This document shows positions 13,534-15,166 of a stretch of DNA of 15,166 nt, one piece after another. The stretch lies in NCBI GenBank assembly GCA_964530165.1, contig CAZGYE010000120.1:1-15166 (forward strand), read 5' to 3'. Below the pieces are notes generated by a model. That model saw only the letters and a program-made list of their open reading frames with translations. It ran no database searches and was not told the origin of the DNA. The translations under genes were made by a program, and so were the position numbers. This DNA is from CAZGYE01 sp964530165. Lineage in GTDB: Bacteria > Planctomycetota > Planctomycetia > Planctomycetales > Planctomycetaceae. How positions within the stretch are numbered: position 1 is the first letter of the stretch; each line of letters begins with the position of its first letter.

Positions 13534-15024
13534 ATGGTACGGGACACGGCGCTCTGCCTCGTTGCGCTGGGCTTACTGGTCTGCGGCGGCCTGTGTGATC
13601 GGGGCGCGGCATTTGCCGAGGACGGCAACTTGGTTGCCGCCCAAGCCGACGAGCCGGCGCCGTCGGCCGTGCAAGGGAACCTCGATGCCCTCTGGACGGT
13701 TCTGGCGGCGGTCCTGGTGTTCTTCATGCAGGCAGGTTTCGCGATGGTCGAGGCCGGCTTTACGCGGGCCAAGAATGCCTGCAACATCGTGATGAAGAAC
13801 TTGATGGACTTTTGCATTGGGTCACTGGTCTTCTGGATGGTCGGTTTCGGTTTGATGTTCGGTGCCACGAGCACCAGCTTTTTCGGGATGGGCAGCTTCT
13901 TCTTCGACGCCACGAGAGAAGCCCCCGCGTTGGGCCAGACGGAATCGTTCGGGTGGGCCTTCCTGATCTTCCAGACCGTCTTTTGTGCCACCGCGGCGAC
14001 GATTGTCAGCGGCGCCATGGCGGAGCGCACGAAGTTTGTCGGCTATCTGCTCTACTCGGTGGGTGTGACGGCGATCGTGTACCCCATCTTCGGATCGTGG
14101 GCATGGGGCGGATTGTGGGCCGGTGAAGGCTGGCTGGAAAAGTTGGGCTTTTTGGATTTCGCCGGCTCGACGGTTGTGCATTCCATCGGTGGCTGGTGTG
14201 CGTTGGCCGGAGCGATCGTCATCGGTCCTCGGATTGGCAAATACAAGAATAAGAAAGTGATACCCATCCCGGGCCACAACCTGCCGCTGGCCGCACTGGG
14301 CGTGTTCATTCTGTGGTTCGGTTGGTTCGGTTTTAACGCGGGGAGCACGACGGCGGTGGCCAGCGACGGCGCCAGCTTTGCCTACATTGCCGTCACCACG
14401 AATCTCGCCGCCGCTGCCGGTGCGCTGGGTGCGATGATCACTTCGTGGGTCAAGTTCAAGAAGCCGGATCCGTCTTTTGCGCTCAATGGCGCCTTGGCGG
14501 GTCTGGTGGCCATCACGGCAGGCTGTGATGTCATGTCGCCGGCGATGGCGGCCCTGACAGGTGGGATCGCTGGTTTCGTGGTGGTGCTGGCGGTTGTCTT
14601 CTTCGACAAGATCCAGGTCGATGATCCCGTGGGAGCCATTTCGGTGCACGGCGTGTGCGGTGCTTGGGGCACACTGGCCATCGGCATCTTCGCCAAGGAC
14701 GTCGGCTTGATCTACGGTGGCGGGTTGTCTCAGTTGGCGATCCAGGCGGCGGGTGTCGGTGCGGCCTTCCTGTGGGCCTTCCCGGTGAGTTTTGTCCTCT
14801 TCCACGCGATTCATGCGACCGTCGGGCTGCGTGTGAGCGCACAAGGGGAAATGGAAGGACTCGACATCCACGAGCACGGAATGCTGGCCTACCCGCCCGG
14901 GTTTGTTTCCGATCTGCCCACGGGAAGCCCTGTGGCTCCGTCGACCGTGCACGTCCCCGTCACCAGTTCAATGCCCGCACCCACGGTGCTTGCCGCCAGC
15001 GATGATGCTTCGCCCGGCTCCTGA
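13534..15024 (+). CDS. amt: Ammonium transporter (Amt/MEP/Rh family)
   Basis: 496 residues from the ATG at 13534, preceded by AAGGAA. Residues 1-28 form a signal peptide with probable cleavage after AFA, and eleven membrane segments follow. Family signatures include GFAMVEAGFTRAKN (68-81), DFAGSTVVHSIGG (208-220) and HNLPLAALGVFILWFGWFGFNAGS (248-271). The twin pore histidines are H216 and H372 (VHGVCGAWGT). The protein conducts ammonium across the inner membrane as a trimer. The C-terminal region GLRVSAQGEMEGLDIHEHG (431-449) is the regulatory helix that couples subunits and responds to PII proteins, followed by a roughly 45-residue Ser/Thr/Pro/Ala-rich tail. Many amt genes are followed by glnK; here only a terminator and 56 bases remain, so its partner, if any, is outside. 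No sigma-54 promoter is apparent upstream. Confidence 0.95.
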   Translation: MVRDTALCLVALGLLVCGGLCDRGAAFAEDGNLVAAQADEPAPSAVQGNLDALWTVLAAVLVFFMQAGFAMVEAGFTRAKNACNIVMKNLMDFCIGSLVFWMVGFGLMFGATSTSFFGMGSFFFDATREAPALGQTESFGWAFLIFQTVFCATAATIVSGAMAERTKFVGYLLYSVGVTAIVYPIFGSWAWGGLWAGEGWLEKLGFLDFAGSTVVHSIGGWCALAGAIVIGPRIGKYKNKKVIPIPGHNLPLAALGVFILWFGWFGFNAGSTTAVASDGASFAYIAVTTNLAAAAGALGAMITSWVKFKKPDPSFALNGALAGLVAITAGCDVMSPAMAALTGGIAGFVVVLAVVFFDKIQVDDPVGAISVHGVCGAWGTLAIGIFAKDVGLIYGGGLSQLAIQAAGVGAAFLWAFPVSFVLFHAIHATVGLRVSAQGEMEGLDIHEHGMLAYPPGFVSDLPTGSPVAPSTVHVPVTSSMPAPTVLAASDDASPGS

Positions 15025-15064
15025 GCAAATCGGAACCAGACTCTCTGGACGCTCGGATGCTGGT

Positions 15065-15110
15065 CCGGCTCCCCACTGGCTGAGGATCGGGGAGCCGGGG
15101 TTCTTTCTTT
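15065..15110 (+). terminator. Intrinsic terminator of amt
   Basis: A perfect 10-bp G+C-rich stem, CCGGCTCCCC (15065-15074) with GGGGAGCCGG (15089-15098), and a 14-base loop are followed by the T-rich run TTCTTTCTTT (15101-15110). It lies 40 bases after the amt stop. The last 56 bases of the window after it show no gene. Confidence 0.85.
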
Positions 15111-15166
15111 GAACTGAAGTTTTGCAAAATCTCAGGTGGCCTTGCATGAATAGGTGTTTTTGTGGT

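Noticed and set aside
13822..14952. A 376-codon - strand frame antisense to amt
   Set aside because: It is a His/Arg/Gly-rich shadow of an unmistakable ammonium transporter.

Overview
The window is high in GC and densely coded. Its content suggests a member of the Planctomycetes (Pirellulales-like). This rests on intergenic structured repeats of a type I associate with that group, a degenerate AATGACG heptamer repeat ahead of a start codon, and the mix of genes. The taxonomic call is an inference; no rRNA or marker gene is present.

Layout. (1) Positions 1-3044, + strand: the 3' end of an asparagine-synthetase-like gene, a radical SAM gene and a flavin-dependent halogenase-like oxidoreductase. 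They overlap stop-to-start and read as one translationally coupled operon. (2) Positions 3045-3312: a convergent intergenic stretch packed with hairpins. (3) Positions 3313-11456, - strand: an eight-gene run. Transcribed from 11456 downwards it holds four subunits of a class I, Bzd-type benzoyl-CoA reductase (bzdN, O, P, Q), a two-cluster ferredoxin, an 857-residue NuoG/GltD-type flavin and iron-sulfur oxidoreductase (BzdV-like), an 81-residue Cys-x2-Cys protein and a CPBP membrane protease. (4) Positions 11708-13108, - strand: an exported class C beta-lactamase-like serine hydrolase. (5) Positions 13109-13533: a divergent intergenic region with an inverted pair of a repeat that also occurs inside the bzd operon. 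(6) Positions 13534-15024, + strand: an ammonium transporter followed by a strong intrinsic terminator.

How the genes work together. The central operon is a self-contained low-potential reductase. The oxidoreductase would take electrons from NAD(P)H and pass them to the ferredoxin. The ferredoxin would feed the ATP-hydrolysing BzdP/BzdQ activase pair, and these drive electrons into BzdN/BzdO, where an aromatic or similarly resistant acyl-CoA is reduced. No ring hydratase, dehydrogenase, ring hydrolase or CoA ligase lies in the window, so the substrate cannot be read from context. The upstream + strand trio looks like part of a small-molecule or modification pathway whose product I cannot name.

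The observations most worth following are: the complete Bzd-type module in a non-classical host; a degenerate GIY-YIG-like tail on the oxidoreductase next to an uncharacterised small Cys protein; the asparagine synthetase/radical SAM/halogenase-like trio; and three copies of a palindromic repeat, two of which differ by a compensatory base-pair change.
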